A DNA stretch of 64,000 bases from Candidatus Paralachnospira avium (GTDB lineage: Bacteria; Bacillota; Clostridia; Lachnospirales; Lachnospiraceae). The notes beneath the pieces are model-generated. The model searched no databases and was not told the DNA's origin. It was given only the letters and a program-made list of their open reading frames with translations. Made by a program: the position numbers and the translations under genes. The stretch lies in NCBI GenBank assembly GCA_904420245.1, contig CAJFUL010000030.1, positions 1 through 64,000 on the forward strand. The letters run 5' to 3'. Below are positions 41,228-50,482 of the stretch, in pieces; position 1 is the stretch's first letter, and the number at the start of each line of letters is the position of its first letter.

Positions 41228-42607
41228 TTACGCGTTCTGCATATCCTTTAAGAACTTCACAAGCTGGACAGCCTCGGTGGGGCCTACCACGATGTTCCAT
41301 CCGGGGAGCTTGGACTCCAGATCGCCCTTCAGTACGGCAACCTTGCCGGGGATGATCAGAGTACGGTTCTTGATCTTGTTCTCAATATCGAATTCCTGGA
41401 TATACTTGGCAATGGAACCGGAAGAGAATTTGCCGGCTGCCCAGGAGGTCAGTACGGAAAGTCCGCCCGCGTCGCTGATCAGCAGGTTGCAGGGAACGCC
41501 GGAACGCTCCAGCTCGCCGGATACCAGGAAGTAAGTCAGGGCGAAGTCCACGGTGGTCAGGCACACAGAGTTCTCGTCTGCCCCATTGATGGGATAGATG
41601 CCGGGCTCGATCCTGGGAGCCTTCTGAGGATCTGTGTACAGGTTCTGGCGCAGGCCGTAAAGAGGAAGCGCCATTGCGTAGGTCATCTCCTCCACGATCA
41701 CGACAGAGCCGTATTTCATGGTGAATAAAGCTGCCAGAGCTGCCTGCATATGAGCGTCGCCGGAAGCCAGCTTGCCTACGTTCACAAGGCTGGGATATCC
41801 GAAGGTCCTGTCGCCGTCCTTGAGAGCCGCGCGGCGGATCAGGACGCCGTTGGCGAACGCATCCTTTACGGAAGCGGTGCCCAGATCCAGGATCAGGTTC
41901 TTATTGCCGGCCTTCTCCAGAGCAGCGACCGTATCATAGAGCTCCTCTACGGAAGCGCCGGATACGCCCAGCACAACTCCGGCCTCGGTGGCCAGTTTGT
42001 TCATGGCTTCATAGTTGGAAGCGTCTGCGCCGTTTAAAATGGGCTTCTTGTCCTTGCATACGTCGAGAGCAGCCTTCGCGCACGCCTCATCCTTTACATT
42101 GAGGATCAGGGAACGTCCGGCAGCGTCTGCCTTCTTCACCAGCTCTGCGTATTTCTCGGGAGCAGTTCCTTCCGCGCAGTCCACAGCGATGAATTCCACA
42201 TACATCCTGTCGCCGATACGGTCGTAGTCGACGGCGGATACGGAAGCCAGCCTTGCGTCTACGGCAGCGTCATCCATGCAGGTGCATACGGTGGAAGCAT
42301 ACCTGGTCTTGTTGACAAAGGTCTTCTCATGACGGAACAGAACGGTCTCGCCGCCCAGGCTGTATTCCTTGTCGCTGTCCGTCTTGTTGTCTGCAAAGGG
42401 CTTTACGCCGGCTTTGATGGTCTTCATGGGCGGTGCGGATGCCTCGGACAGGGTCGCAAGGGCTTCCTCACTCATATAAGGACACTGATCGATGGTCATG
42501 GCGCCCTGAGCCACCTTCATGGAAAAAGCCATGCAGGTAGGGCAGCCGCACTCTTTGCAGTTCTTTTTCGGCGTTAATTTAAAAATTGCAATACCATTTA
42601 ATGCCAT
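41228..42607 (-). CDS. acsC: Corrinoid/iron-sulfur protein large (gamma) subunit
   Basis: AcsC carries the [4Fe-4S] cluster and, with AcsD, the cobamide that shuttles the methyl group to acetyl-CoA synthase. It is 459 aa. The N-terminal domain has Cys17, Cys20, Cys25 and Cys42 in 'KKNCKECGCPTCMAFSMKV' and 'IDQCPYM', the CX2CX4CX16C pattern of the cluster. 'ILNVKDEACAKAALDVCKDKKPILNGADASNYEAMNKLA' lies in the TIM barrel. The C-terminal Rossmann-like corrin-binding part ends 'KLPGWNIVVGPTEAVQLVKFLKDM'. AACAGGAGGAG precedes the start. It is downstream of acsD by 21 bases. Confidence 0.96.
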   Translation of the reverse strand: MALNGIAIFKLTPKKNCKECGCPTCMAFSMKVAQGAMTIDQCPYMSEEALATLSEASAPPMKTIKAGVKPFADNKTDSDKEYSLGGETVLFRHEKTFVNKTRYASTVCTCMDDAAVDARLASVSAVDYDRIGDRMYVEFIAVDCAEGTAPEKYAELVKKADAAGRSLILNVKDEACAKAALDVCKDKKPILNGADASNYEAMNKLATEAGVVLGVSGASVEELYDTVAALEKAGNKNLILDLGTASVKDAFANGVLIRRAALKDGDRTFGYPSLVNVGKLASGDAHMQAALAALFTMKYGSVVIVEEMTYAMALPLYGLRQNLYTDPQKAPRIEPGIYPINGADENSVCLTTVDFALTYFLVSGELERSGVPCNLLISDAGGLSVLTSWAAGKFSSGSIAKYIQEFDIENKIKNRTLIIPGKVAVLKGDLESKLPGWNIVVGPTEAVQLVKFLKDMQNA

Positions 42608-42628
42608 TGTTTTCTCCTCCTGTTTCTG

Positions 42629-43570
42629 TTAGCTTAAAGCCTGGATCATCTTGGAAACGGTTGCGATGGATGTGGGGTGCTTCAGGATCACTGCGTCAGA
42701 ACCGCAGGTCAGGCAGGCAACAGCAGTTTCCACTTCCATATCGATCCCTCTCTCTTCCACGGGGCCCCATCCGGGAGCATCCTCTTCAGAAGCGCTGGCC
42801 TCTTTTACGGTCCAGGTCTCGGAAGAAATGGGAGTGATCACAGGCATCAGCAGGGAGTCGTCAGCCTGTCCCAGCGCTGCGGCCCTTACACGGTCCATGG
42901 TGGAGATCACATAGTCAAAACCGTAGCCGGCAGCCGCGGAACCTACGTTCATGACGACTTTGCCCAGATCTACGCCCAGCTGCTTGATCAGCACGTTGAG
43001 CTGTTTTGCCAGGTTGATATCCACTGCGGACTCTGCGCCCACCAGCTGGTCATAAGCAAGACCTGCGGCAGCGGCGATATTCTTGTAATCTTCTTCTCTT
43101 GCGGAGAGGAGGAGCACATTCTTTCCCTGAAGGGCTTCCGCAACCTTGGGAAGAAGATCCGCATCCTTCTGCACATTCTTGCAGCCTTCTACTACCAGGG
43201 GAAGGTCAATGGCCTCGGAAACTTCTTTGGCCACAGCCACCAGATCCTCCACCGGCTTGTCAGCGCCGTTGGGATCTCCGCCCTCCAGCTTAAGTACTAC
43301 GAAATCCACTCCCTCAAAGGAAGCAGCTTTCTTCGCGATCTCCGCCACCGTGCTGCAGCCTTCATAGTAAGCTTTGATGCAGTCGGGCTCGCTCTCCAGA
43401 CCCATATCGGAAATTTCGATCCCGATCTTGGCCGGATTGGCTGTAGGGCCGTCAAAGGTATAGAAGGGGAACGTATTTCCACCTCCGAGTTTTACGGTCT
43501 TGTCTCCTGTTCCCAGTTCGACCGTGCGGATTGTCGCGTTGAATTTCTGTAATTTCTTTGTAAACGGCAT
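42629..43570 (-). CDS. acsD: Corrinoid/iron-sulfur protein small (delta) subunit
   Basis: AcsD pairs with AcsC and caps the corrin between the two subunits. It is 313 aa, a TIM barrel: 'MPFTKKLQKFNATIRTVELGTGDKTVKLGGGNTFPFYTFDG' at the N-terminus, then 'VDFVVLKLEGGDPNGADKPVEDLVAVAKEV' and 'LPLVVEGCKNVQKDADLLPKVAEAL'. The C-terminal 'ETAVACLTCGSDAVILKHPTSIATVSKMI' is the family ending. The ribosome site (AAGGAGG) lies at the edge of the structured 266-base spacer that separates it from acsB, so its translation may depend on RNA folding or processing there. Confidence 0.96.
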   Translation of the reverse strand: MPFTKKLQKFNATIRTVELGTGDKTVKLGGGNTFPFYTFDGPTANPAKIGIEISDMGLESEPDCIKAYYEGCSTVAEIAKKAASFEGVDFVVLKLEGGDPNGADKPVEDLVAVAKEVSEAIDLPLVVEGCKNVQKDADLLPKVAEALQGKNVLLLSAREEDYKNIAAAAGLAYDQLVGAESAVDINLAKQLNVLIKQLGVDLGKVVMNVGSAAAGYGFDYVISTMDRVRAAALGQADDSLLMPVITPISSETWTVKEASASEEDAPGWGPVEERGIDMEVETAVACLTCGSDAVILKHPTSIATVSKMIQALS

Positions 43571-43836
43571 TTCCTGCTCGCCTCCTTAAATATTTTGCTG
43601 TAGTTTATAACAGCACAGTCCGGGAATCCCCGTCCCGGGGACTCCCGCCGCGCTGTGAGATACCAGATCATATTGGAAAACCCTGTTTCGCGGCCTTTCC
43701 AAGAATATACTCAGGATCCCCGCTTTCAAAGGTGCGTTCCGCACCGCGCCGCTTTCGCGGCGGCGGGGCTCCTTCGTTAAAGCCTCGCGGCAGCCAAATG
43801 TCCGCTCCGCGGCCGCTTGGCTGCCTTTCCGAGGCT
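43571..43836 (-). other. Structured intercistronic spacer with five hairpins between acsB and acsD
   Basis: No ORF is credible here. Five hairpins can be drawn. At 43779-43838, two stacked 9-bp stems (AAAGCCTCG/CGAGGCTTT and GGCAGCCAA/TTGGCTGCC) overlap the acsB stop. At 43748-43761, GCCGC-GAAA-GCGGC has a GNRA loop on the transcript. At 43731-43745, GGTGCG and CGCACC pair. At 43673-43702, TTGGAAA and TTTCCAA pair. At 43614-43657, a 10-bp stem with one G-U pair is closed by CACAG/CTGTG. None has a terminator U-tract. All other gaps in this operon are 36 bases or less, so this stretch is exceptional; an RNA processing or stability element is the simplest reading. Confidence 0.7.
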
Positions 43837-45966
43837 TTACATCATCGGATCCATGGCGAGGGCCGGATGTCCCTTCTCCGTCAGGAATGCCAGTAAGGTC
43901 TCGGGATCTTCCGCAATGGTCTCATCGCCGATCATATCGGTGAAGTTGTCAATGCCGTAGAGCTCCTTGGCTGTGGCGTTGAGTCTCTCTGCCACCTGCT
44001 CCTTCAGATCCTTGGGCATCCACACGATTCTCTCGATGCCGCCCTCAGCCTTCATGAACTTCTTGGAAGCGATGAAGTGTTTGCCGTGTCCCATGAAGCC
44101 GGGGGTCTGCACGCCGCCGCCGGTCATGGAAGCCAGCTCGGGGAAGGTCATGCCCAGAGGGGTCATGCCGGCATACTCACGGTTGGCGATGATCACGCCG
44201 TTGGAGAAGGGCTCGATGCCGCAGATACACTCAAAGCATCCGCAGGAGGTCATGGGCTTCTCCATAATGGAGTACAGGGATACTTCTTCCAGAGCGCCGT
44301 TGGAGAATCTGCGGACAGCCTCGTTGACATCCTCGTACTCGCCGATCCTGTCGTCGATCAGCTTCTCTTTCGTGATCACCTGGCAGGGACCTGTGGGCTC
44401 CAGCTCGTTGGTAGCCTTGGCATCCAGCCATGAAACGGCGCCGCAGAGGCCGAGACGCTCAGGAGTTACCACGCATACATGGCTGGGCGAGAAGGCCTGG
44501 CACATGATGCAGCTGTAGTATACGTCTACAGACTCATCCGTCAGGGATTTCAGTCTGTCGTCACGCTTGTCAAAGGCAGGGATCGCCAGCTCATGACGCA
44601 GCTTGGTGACCAGCTCGGGATCCGTGATGACCTTCACCTGGCACTTGTCCACAACGGCATCGAAATCGTTCTTGATCTTTGCGTAGAGGACTTCACCGAT
44701 GTGTCTTGCGCGGAAGCCTGCCTCATAAGCCGCATCGCTGATACGGACGCGGATCATGTCGCGCTGTCCGGTGTGCATAACGCCTTCGATGCAGTTCATA
44801 TAGCTGTGGAACTTACGCTCGAACACGGACTCGAAGTCGGACTGCATGCTCTTTCCTGCCACTTCCACGATATAAGCGATGCTGTGCTTGCTGCCCTTCT
44901 CAAACTCATCGAAGTCAGGGCCGATCAGCTCGATCTTATGGTCCTCGATCTCGGAAGCCTCCTTGGTCTGCACCAGCTCGAAGCAATCCACTCTGGAGCC
45001 GTCGAACTCCACCTGCATCTGCTTGCGGCGGACGATCTCGCCCTCGAAAGCGGAAGCGAAAGCAACGGGGATATCGATCTTGGTGATCTTGATCTTGATA
45101 TCGCGGGCCTCCAGGGAGGTGGCGTTGAACTTAGAAACATCTTCCTGAACGATGAGGCTCTTGGGCACGCGGAAGATATTCTCAGTCTCGTTGGTGATGA
45201 CCGGGAAGCCCAGAGCGATGGCGCCTGCGCCGCAGGCCACGATCACGTCATCCAGAGGAGCGAAGGCGTTGACGAAGGCCGGCACACGCTCCATGGTGTA
45301 CTTCATGAGGCCGGCTGCATCGCCGGGGGTCACGTTGCCGAAGATCAGGGCCGCGCGGACTGCCACGGAAACCACATGGATCACGGAAGTCACGTCCTTG
45401 CCCAGAGGGATCACACGGACGCCTGCGCCCATGTTCACGCCCTTTTCCACACACTGATCGATGACGTCGCCCACCAGGGTCACTAAGATGCCCTGTGCCT
45501 GATAGCTCTTTACCAGGTCAGCTGCTTCGTCGGCTGTGGGAGCCTTGCCCAGAATCACGGCTACGCCGGGGATGTCGCCGGTTACCAGCGGAACGCCCAG
45601 CTCACGGATCACGGCGTCGGCCAGATGGCCGTAGCAGGGCTCGCTGTAGGGCTCCGCGCCGTCGATATATTTCAGGACCTCGATGAATTCTGCGCAGAGA
45701 GCCGTCGCAATGCCGGACATAAAGGCGTCGTTGAGCTTCTGCTCTCTGGTCATCAGGCTCTTTACTACGCCCAGGGCTTCCTTCAGCTCTGCCAGGCTGG
45801 TGACCTTCGTACCGGTCACGCCGTAATAGCAGGGCAGGCTGTAAGCCGTATTGGGAAATGCAACTGCCTTATCCGCACCGTACTGTTCGATGGCATTGTT
45901 GATGGCCCCTTCTGTCAGGCCAAACACTGCGTCAGAACCACTGAATACTCTGTCAAATAGTGTCAC
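43837..45966 (-). CDS. acsB: Acetyl-CoA synthase (CODH/ACS beta subunit)
   Basis: AcsB joins CO, the methyl group from the corrinoid protein and CoA at the nickel A-cluster to form acetyl-CoA. It is 709 aa, full bacterial length including the N-terminal CODH-docking domain. The A-cluster ligands are all present: Cys486, Cys489, Cys498 and Cys508 in 'YSCIMCQAFSPSHVCVV' and 'RLGLCGAV', and Cys575/Cys577 in 'TSCGCFECIC'. Their spacing is identical to the Moorella enzyme (506/509/518/528/595/597). The start is GTG 45966 behind GGAGGT. A cooC-type gene precedes it by 11 bases and the structured spacer follows. Confidence 0.97.
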   Translation of the reverse strand: MTLFDRVFSGSDAVFGLTEGAINNAIEQYGADKAVAFPNTAYSLPCYYGVTGTKVTSLAELKEALGVVKSLMTREQKLNDAFMSGIATALCAEFIEVLKYIDGAEPYSEPCYGHLADAVIRELGVPLVTGDIPGVAVILGKAPTADEAADLVKSYQAQGILVTLVGDVIDQCVEKGVNMGAGVRVIPLGKDVTSVIHVVSVAVRAALIFGNVTPGDAAGLMKYTMERVPAFVNAFAPLDDVIVACGAGAIALGFPVITNETENIFRVPKSLIVQEDVSKFNATSLEARDIKIKITKIDIPVAFASAFEGEIVRRKQMQVEFDGSRVDCFELVQTKEASEIEDHKIELIGPDFDEFEKGSKHSIAYIVEVAGKSMQSDFESVFERKFHSYMNCIEGVMHTGQRDMIRVRISDAAYEAGFRARHIGEVLYAKIKNDFDAVVDKCQVKVITDPELVTKLRHELAIPAFDKRDDRLKSLTDESVDVYYSCIMCQAFSPSHVCVVTPERLGLCGAVSWLDAKATNELEPTGPCQVITKEKLIDDRIGEYEDVNEAVRRFSNGALEEVSLYSIMEKPMTSCGCFECICGIEPFSNGVIIANREYAGMTPLGMTFPELASMTGGGVQTPGFMGHGKHFIASKKFMKAEGGIERIVWMPKDLKEQVAERLNATAKELYGIDNFTDMIGDETIAEDPETLLAFLTEKGHPALAMDPMM

Positions 45967-45977
45967 TGTTCTACCTC

Positions 45978-46751
45978 CTACCGATTTGATTCCTCATCAA
46001 TTTTTTCCTTGATCGCCCGTATCTCCGCCTTGGCCGTCTCACTGAAATCGAAGGGAGACTTTCCAAGACGGTCGGCATCTATGACTTCTGAATTGTAATG
46101 GATAAAACCCAGAAGATCCTCCCGGGGGATCCGGCTTTTCACAAATTCCTCGTCCTCTTCCCCGCGGACCTTGTTGGCCACGACCCGGACCTGCTTCACT
46201 CCCAGGTCCTTGGCCAGGCGCTTGACATTTTTATAGGTCTGGACGCTCCTGGCGCCCGGTTCGATGACCACGATGAACTGGTCCATCCCGGAGGTGGTGC
46301 CCCGGCCTAGATGCTCCAGGCCAGCTTCCATATCCAGGATCACCACATCGTCGCTGCGCAGCACCAGATGATTGATGATCCGCTTCAGGATCACATGCTC
46401 CGGGCAGACGCAGCCGCTTCCGCCGGTCTCCACGGTGCCGAGGGTCAGAAGGCGCACCCCGTTGCAGGTCTTTGCATACAGGTCCGGGATGTCATCTACC
46501 TTGGGATTCATCCGGAAGAACTGTCCCATGGCATCGGCACCGGTCCTCTCCTGGATCAGCTTCTGCATCTTGGAGATGGGGACGATGGAGTCCAGCTCTT
46601 CCTCCGAAAACCCAAGGGCCAGCCCCAGGTTCGCGTCCGGATCCACATCGGCCGCCAGTACATGTTTCCCCTCTTCCGCATAAAGCCTTGCCAGGGTGGC
46701 CGCGAAAGTGGTCTTTCCCACGCCGCCCTTTCCTGTCACTGCGATCTTCAT
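45978..46751 (-). CDS. CooC-type nickel insertion ATPase, probably AcsF (ACS maturation)
   Basis: A 257-aa MinD-like ATPase. The deviant Walker A 'GKGGVGKTTFAATLARLYAE' is at residues 7-15, and the 'CVC' metal motif of the CooC family is at Cys114/Cys116 ('GGSGCVCPEHVI'). 'VILDMEAGLEHLGRGTT' is the conserved Walker B region. Members insert nickel into CODH (CooC) or acetyl-CoA synthase (AcsF). This copy lies between cooS and acsB, 11 bases before acsB, so the AcsF role is favoured by position. The paralogue upstream of cooS is only moderately similar, which supports separate clients. Which copy serves which enzyme is inference. Confidence 0.9.
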   Translation of the reverse strand: MKIAVTGKGGVGKTTFAATLARLYAEEGKHVLAADVDPDANLGLALGFSEEELDSIVPISKMQKLIQERTGADAMGQFFRMNPKVDDIPDLYAKTCNGVRLLTLGTVETGGSGCVCPEHVILKRIINHLVLRSDDVVILDMEAGLEHLGRGTTSGMDQFIVVIEPGARSVQTYKNVKRLAKDLGVKQVRVVANKVRGEEDEEFVKSRIPREDLLGFIHYNSEVIDADRLGKSPFDFSETAKAEIRAIKEKIDEESNR

Positions 46752-46787
46752 GTCTCATTCACCTCTGGATTTTGAAGGCGTCCCGGC

Positions 46788-48680
46788 TTAAATGCCGAGA
46801 GCAGCCCTCTTTTCTTCAATTCTCGCGATCATGGCATCGCCCAGTTTATCAATATCCTTCTCAACGGTATAAGCCGCTTCTACCCAGTCGCGGATCCCGT
46901 TTGTCAGGAGCTCTGCCACCTCAGTGGAACCGGATACATAGGGATCTACGCCCAGGAATGTATCGATACCGGTGGCTACCACATAGTTTCCGATGGATAC
47001 AGCCTTTTCAGACATCCACTCAGGAGCGCAGCCCACTACCGGCAGCGCGGAGATGGGAAGGCCGGAATCCTTGGAAAGGGTGGCTGCCAGCACCATCATA
47101 CGGCTGATGTCCACGCAGGAACCCATATGTAATACGGGAGGGATGTCTGCCAGTTCGCAGACTCTCTTCAGGCCGGCGCCGCACAGATCCTTGGCTTCCT
47201 TGGACATGAGTCCTGCCCTGGCAGCTGCCTGAGCGGAGCAGCCGGAAGCGATGATCACGATATCGTTGGCGATCAGCTTCTTCATCAGCTCCACATGCGC
47301 GTAGTCGGGACGTACCTTGGGGTTGTTGCAGCCTACCATGGCCACAGCGCCGCGGATAACACCGGAGGTGATGCACTCCAGCAGAGGCTTCGTCGTTCCG
47401 GTCTCGTCCACCTGGGAATTGGTCACGCCGTCCAGAGTCTTGACAATGGCCTCAACGGAGTAGCCTACCGTAGCCTTCTGCTTCATATCCGGAATGTATA
47501 CCAGATCCTGTCTTCTGTTGACGAAGTTCTCGCAGGCAGCCTTTACGATGGCCTTTGCGTTCTCCCCTGCGTTCTCCGCATGGAATTCGATGAACTCGGA
47601 ATCCGGCATCTGAGCGATGGGGGAGGTGGTGATGAACTTGGTGTGGAAGCACTTGCTGAGAGGCCCAAGAGCCGGGAAGATACACTGTACGTCCACAACG
47701 ATGGCCTCGCAGGCGCCGGTCAGGACCACGTTCTCCTGCTGGAGGAAGTTGCCTGCCATGGGGATCCCGCGGCGCATAGCCACTTCGTTGGAAGTACAGC
47801 AGACGCCGGACACCGTGATGCCTTTTGCGCCGAAGGACTTGGCGTACGCGATCATCTCCGGATCATCGGCATACTCGCAGATCATCTCGGACAGGCTGGG
47901 ATCATGGCCGTGTACCACGATATTGACGTTCTCAGCGTTCATAACGCCCAGGTTTGCTTCTGTATCGATGGGCTTGGGAGTTCCGAACAGGACGTCGGAG
48001 AACTCGGTCCCGCACATGGAGCCGCCCCAGCCGTCTGCCAGGCCTGCCCGCAGAGACTGGCGGATCAGAGCCTCCGGCTTGGAGGAACATCCCATATGGG
48101 TCATATGCAGGGAACAGGAAACTTCACGGTCGATGGCACGGGGAGCGATCTTCTCTCTCTCCCAGATCTCCTGGGTGTGCTCAGGCGCTCTCTTTAACCA
48201 TCTCTGGTTGCCGAAGGGCTTGCCGTACTCAAGGAGAGCCAGCTCTGCCATCTCATGGGCCAGATCATAGATGTCCTTGCCCTCGGTCTCTACACCCCAC
48301 TCCTTGGCGATCCTCTTTAACTTGTCAGGATCCTTTACCTTGTAGTTTCCATCCTCAGCGGACAGATACAGGGTGTGGCAGATCTCACGGCCGTGGTCGG
48401 AATGGGTAGCCGCGCCGCCGGCAGTGAATTTCAGGTAGTTACGTCCTACGATGCCGTGAACATCGCAGCCGCAGATGCCTCTGGGCGCCTTGGGGGTGAT
48501 CCGGCAGGGACCCATGGAGCAGATCCGGCAGCAGACACCCTGCTCACCGAATTTGCAGTGAGGGGTCTGGTTCTTCACCCGCAGCTGCCAGGAATCTGCA
48601 CCAACCTTTGCTCCTGTCTCCAGAAGTTTGGCGGTAGCCGCCTCGAACTCCTCAATACTTGTCAACTTAAAGTCTCCCAT
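46788..48680 (-). CDS. cooS: Anaerobic carbon-monoxide dehydrogenase catalytic subunit
   Basis: CooS/AcsA reduces CO2 to CO at the Ni-Fe-S C-cluster, feeding CO to AcsB through a protein tunnel. It is 630 aa. The N-terminal cysteines for the D and B clusters are in 'HCKFGEQGVCCRICSMGPCR' (Cys42, 50, 51, 54, 59) and 'GICGCDVHG'. C-cluster ligands are in 'VHGHDPSLSEM' (His), 'VSGVCCTSNEVAMR', 'VDVQCIFPAL', 'AMVGCNNPK', 'IASGCSAQAAARAG' and 'HMGSCVDISRM'. AAGGAGG precedes the ATG. Genes for nickel delivery flank it on both sides. Confidence 0.97.
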   Translation of the reverse strand: MGDFKLTSIEEFEAATAKLLETGAKVGADSWQLRVKNQTPHCKFGEQGVCCRICSMGPCRITPKAPRGICGCDVHGIVGRNYLKFTAGGAATHSDHGREICHTLYLSAEDGNYKVKDPDKLKRIAKEWGVETEGKDIYDLAHEMAELALLEYGKPFGNQRWLKRAPEHTQEIWEREKIAPRAIDREVSCSLHMTHMGCSSKPEALIRQSLRAGLADGWGGSMCGTEFSDVLFGTPKPIDTEANLGVMNAENVNIVVHGHDPSLSEMICEYADDPEMIAYAKSFGAKGITVSGVCCTSNEVAMRRGIPMAGNFLQQENVVLTGACEAIVVDVQCIFPALGPLSKCFHTKFITTSPIAQMPDSEFIEFHAENAGENAKAIVKAACENFVNRRQDLVYIPDMKQKATVGYSVEAIVKTLDGVTNSQVDETGTTKPLLECITSGVIRGAVAMVGCNNPKVRPDYAHVELMKKLIANDIVIIASGCSAQAAARAGLMSKEAKDLCGAGLKRVCELADIPPVLHMGSCVDISRMMVLAATLSKDSGLPISALPVVGCAPEWMSEKAVSIGNYVVATGIDTFLGVDPYVSGSTEVAELLTNGIRDWVEAAYTVEKDIDKLGDAMIARIEEKRAALGI

Positions 48681-48703
48681 TATAAACCTCCTTTAGTTTT
48701 TTA

Positions 48704-49483
48704 TCATTGAGATTTTAATAATTTTTCTACTGCATCGATCAGGGCCCGGCGTACCGGGGAATCCTTCGGAAGCTTCAGGGAAGTGGGTTCCCCTTCGCAG
48801 TCCATCTCATAAACATCTTCGCTGTGGGGGACCACGCCGATCAGCTCAAGTCCCTGATTGCGGATCTCTTCCTGCACTCCTTCATTGAGCTCTCCGCCCG
48901 GAGCGCGGTTTACGATGAGGCCCATCACCTTGGGATTCAGCTTGCACTCCCGCACCAGCTCCGCGATGCGGCCCACGGCTTGGATCCCTCTCCTGGAACA
49001 GTCGCTGACCAGGATCATGGCGTCCACATGGGGCAGGATGCCCCGGCTGATGTGCTCCATCCCGGCTTCGTTGTCCACCACCACATACCGGTACTGGCTG
49101 GACAGCTTCGCCACCTGGGCAGATAAAAGCCCGTTGACATAACAATAGCAGCCGGACCCCTGGGTGCGTCCCATCACCAGAAGATCATAATCATCCTCTT
49201 CTGTCAGCGCAGAATTAAAACGGAACGACGCATAATCCTGCTTGGACACTCCGGCGGGGATCGGACTGGGATTCATCATCTCCGCCCGTTCCAGCTCCTC
49301 CCGGATCTGTCCCAGCGTCACCTCCACGTCCACTCCCAGCACTTCGTTGAGATTGGAATTGGCGTCGGCATCGACGGCCAGGACAGGACCCTCGTCCTTT
49401 TCACACAGATATTGGATCAGCAGGCCGCAGAGGGTAGTCTTCCCCACTCCGCCTTTGCCCGCGACCGCAATGGTATAGGCCAT
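48704..49483 (-). CDS. cooC: CooC-type CODH nickel insertion ATPase
   Basis: A 259-aa MinD-like ATPase starting at ATG 49483 behind GGAGGGC. The deviant Walker A is 'GKGGVGKTTLCGLLIQYLCE', the CooC metal motif is Cys112/Cys114 in 'QGSGCYCYVNGLL', and 'VVVDNEAGMEHISRGILPHVDAMILVSDCSRRGIQ' is a close match to characterised CooC proteins. It binds nickel between two protomers and loads the CODH C-cluster on ATP hydrolysis. Directly upstream of cooS by 23 bases, it is the better CooC candidate of the two paralogues in this operon. Confidence 0.92.
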   Translation of the reverse strand: MAYTIAVAGKGGVGKTTLCGLLIQYLCEKDEGPVLAVDADANSNLNEVLGVDVEVTLGQIREELERAEMMNPSPIPAGVSKQDYASFRFNSALTEEDDYDLLVMGRTQGSGCYCYVNGLLSAQVAKLSSQYRYVVVDNEAGMEHISRGILPHVDAMILVSDCSRRGIQAVGRIAELVRECKLNPKVMGLIVNRAPGGELNEGVQEEIRNQGLELIGVVPHSEDVYEMDCEGEPTSLKLPKDSPVRRALIDAVEKLLKSQ

Positions 49484-49519
49484 TGAACAGCCCTCCTTCA
49501 TGTTGTTGAATTTGGCAGA

Positions 49520-50449
49520 TCAGACCCTTGTCCGCATACCGGACCGGCCGATGATCTCAGACACATCCTTCCATTTGTTCAGCGCATACAGATGGATGCC
49601 GCCTATCCCCAGAGTACGGTACGTATCGATCTGCCGGATCGTGTACTCCATGCCTTCCTCCCGGAAACGGGCCTTCTTATCCTCCGCCTCCGCATCGGAA
49701 GGATCGGAGACAAACGGATTGGGGAAGATCCAGTTCCTGGATATGATCCTGCAAAGATCACGATCCATGACGCAGCCGTTTCTGGACAGGGCCATATTGA
49801 TGGTGGCCGCCTGATCCAGGATCGGCATGACGCCCACATCCACCGGCATGGTGATGCCGGCTCTGCGGATGGCGTCCAGCCACCTCTTGAACTGCTCCAT
49901 ATCCCAGCAGAGCTGGGTCATGATATAATCGGCGCCGTTGTCCTGCTTCTGCTTCAGGACCGCGATGTCCGCCTCCAGGCTCCTGCACTGGATATGTCCC
50001 TCGGGAGAACCGGCCACGGCGATCTCGAACCGGCTGCCGAATTCCCTGCGGACAAAGGCCACCAGGTCCGACGCGTAGGAAAAATCGCCTCCGGTGCCTG
50101 TCCAGCCATGGGGCAGATCGCCCCGCAGGGCCAGCATATGGTCCACGCCCTGATCCAGATAGCTCCGGAGCTGCTCCCGGATCTCCTCTCGGGTGTTCCC
50201 GATGCAGGTAAAATGCGTAACCGGCACAGTCCCCGCATCCAGGACCATCCTGCACACATCCATATTCCTGCCTGCATTGGTCCCGCCTGCTCCGTAAGTG
50301 ATGGAGAAATAATCCGGACGGAACTCACAGAGATGTCCGATGGTATCGCGGAGATTCTCCATGCCCTTGTCTGTCTTGGGCGGAAACAGTTCAAAGGAGA
50401 AGGTCATCCTCTCCTTCATGATTTCTGTCAGTCTCTCAGCTATAGTCAT
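49520..50449 (-). CDS. metF: Methylenetetrahydrofolate reductase, MetF type
   Basis: Reduces 5,10-methylene-THF to 5-methyl-THF with FAD, the last step of the methyl branch before AcsE. It is 309 aa. 'MTFSFELFPPKTDKGMENL' carries the catalytic Glu; 'ITYGAGGT', 'HMLALRGDLPHG', 'EIAVAGSPEGHIQ' and 'GADYIMTQLCWDMEQF' are family blocks. The C-terminal 'HLYALNKWKDVSEI' is usual. In many acetogens MetF works with MetV or RnfC2 from adjacent genes. Neither is in this operon, so its electron donor cannot be read from context. It sits between cooC and cooT. Confidence 0.95.
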   Translation of the reverse strand: MTIAERLTEIMKERMTFSFELFPPKTDKGMENLRDTIGHLCEFRPDYFSITYGAGGTNAGRNMDVCRMVLDAGTVPVTHFTCIGNTREEIREQLRSYLDQGVDHMLALRGDLPHGWTGTGGDFSYASDLVAFVRREFGSRFEIAVAGSPEGHIQCRSLEADIAVLKQKQDNGADYIMTQLCWDMEQFKRWLDAIRRAGITMPVDVGVMPILDQAATINMALSRNGCVMDRDLCRIISRNWIFPNPFVSDPSDAEAEDKKARFREEGMEYTIRQIDTYRTLGIGGIHLYALNKWKDVSEIIGRSGMRTRV

Positions 50450-50482
50450 TCCCTCCTGCCAAGCCAGGGATCATGCTGCCCC

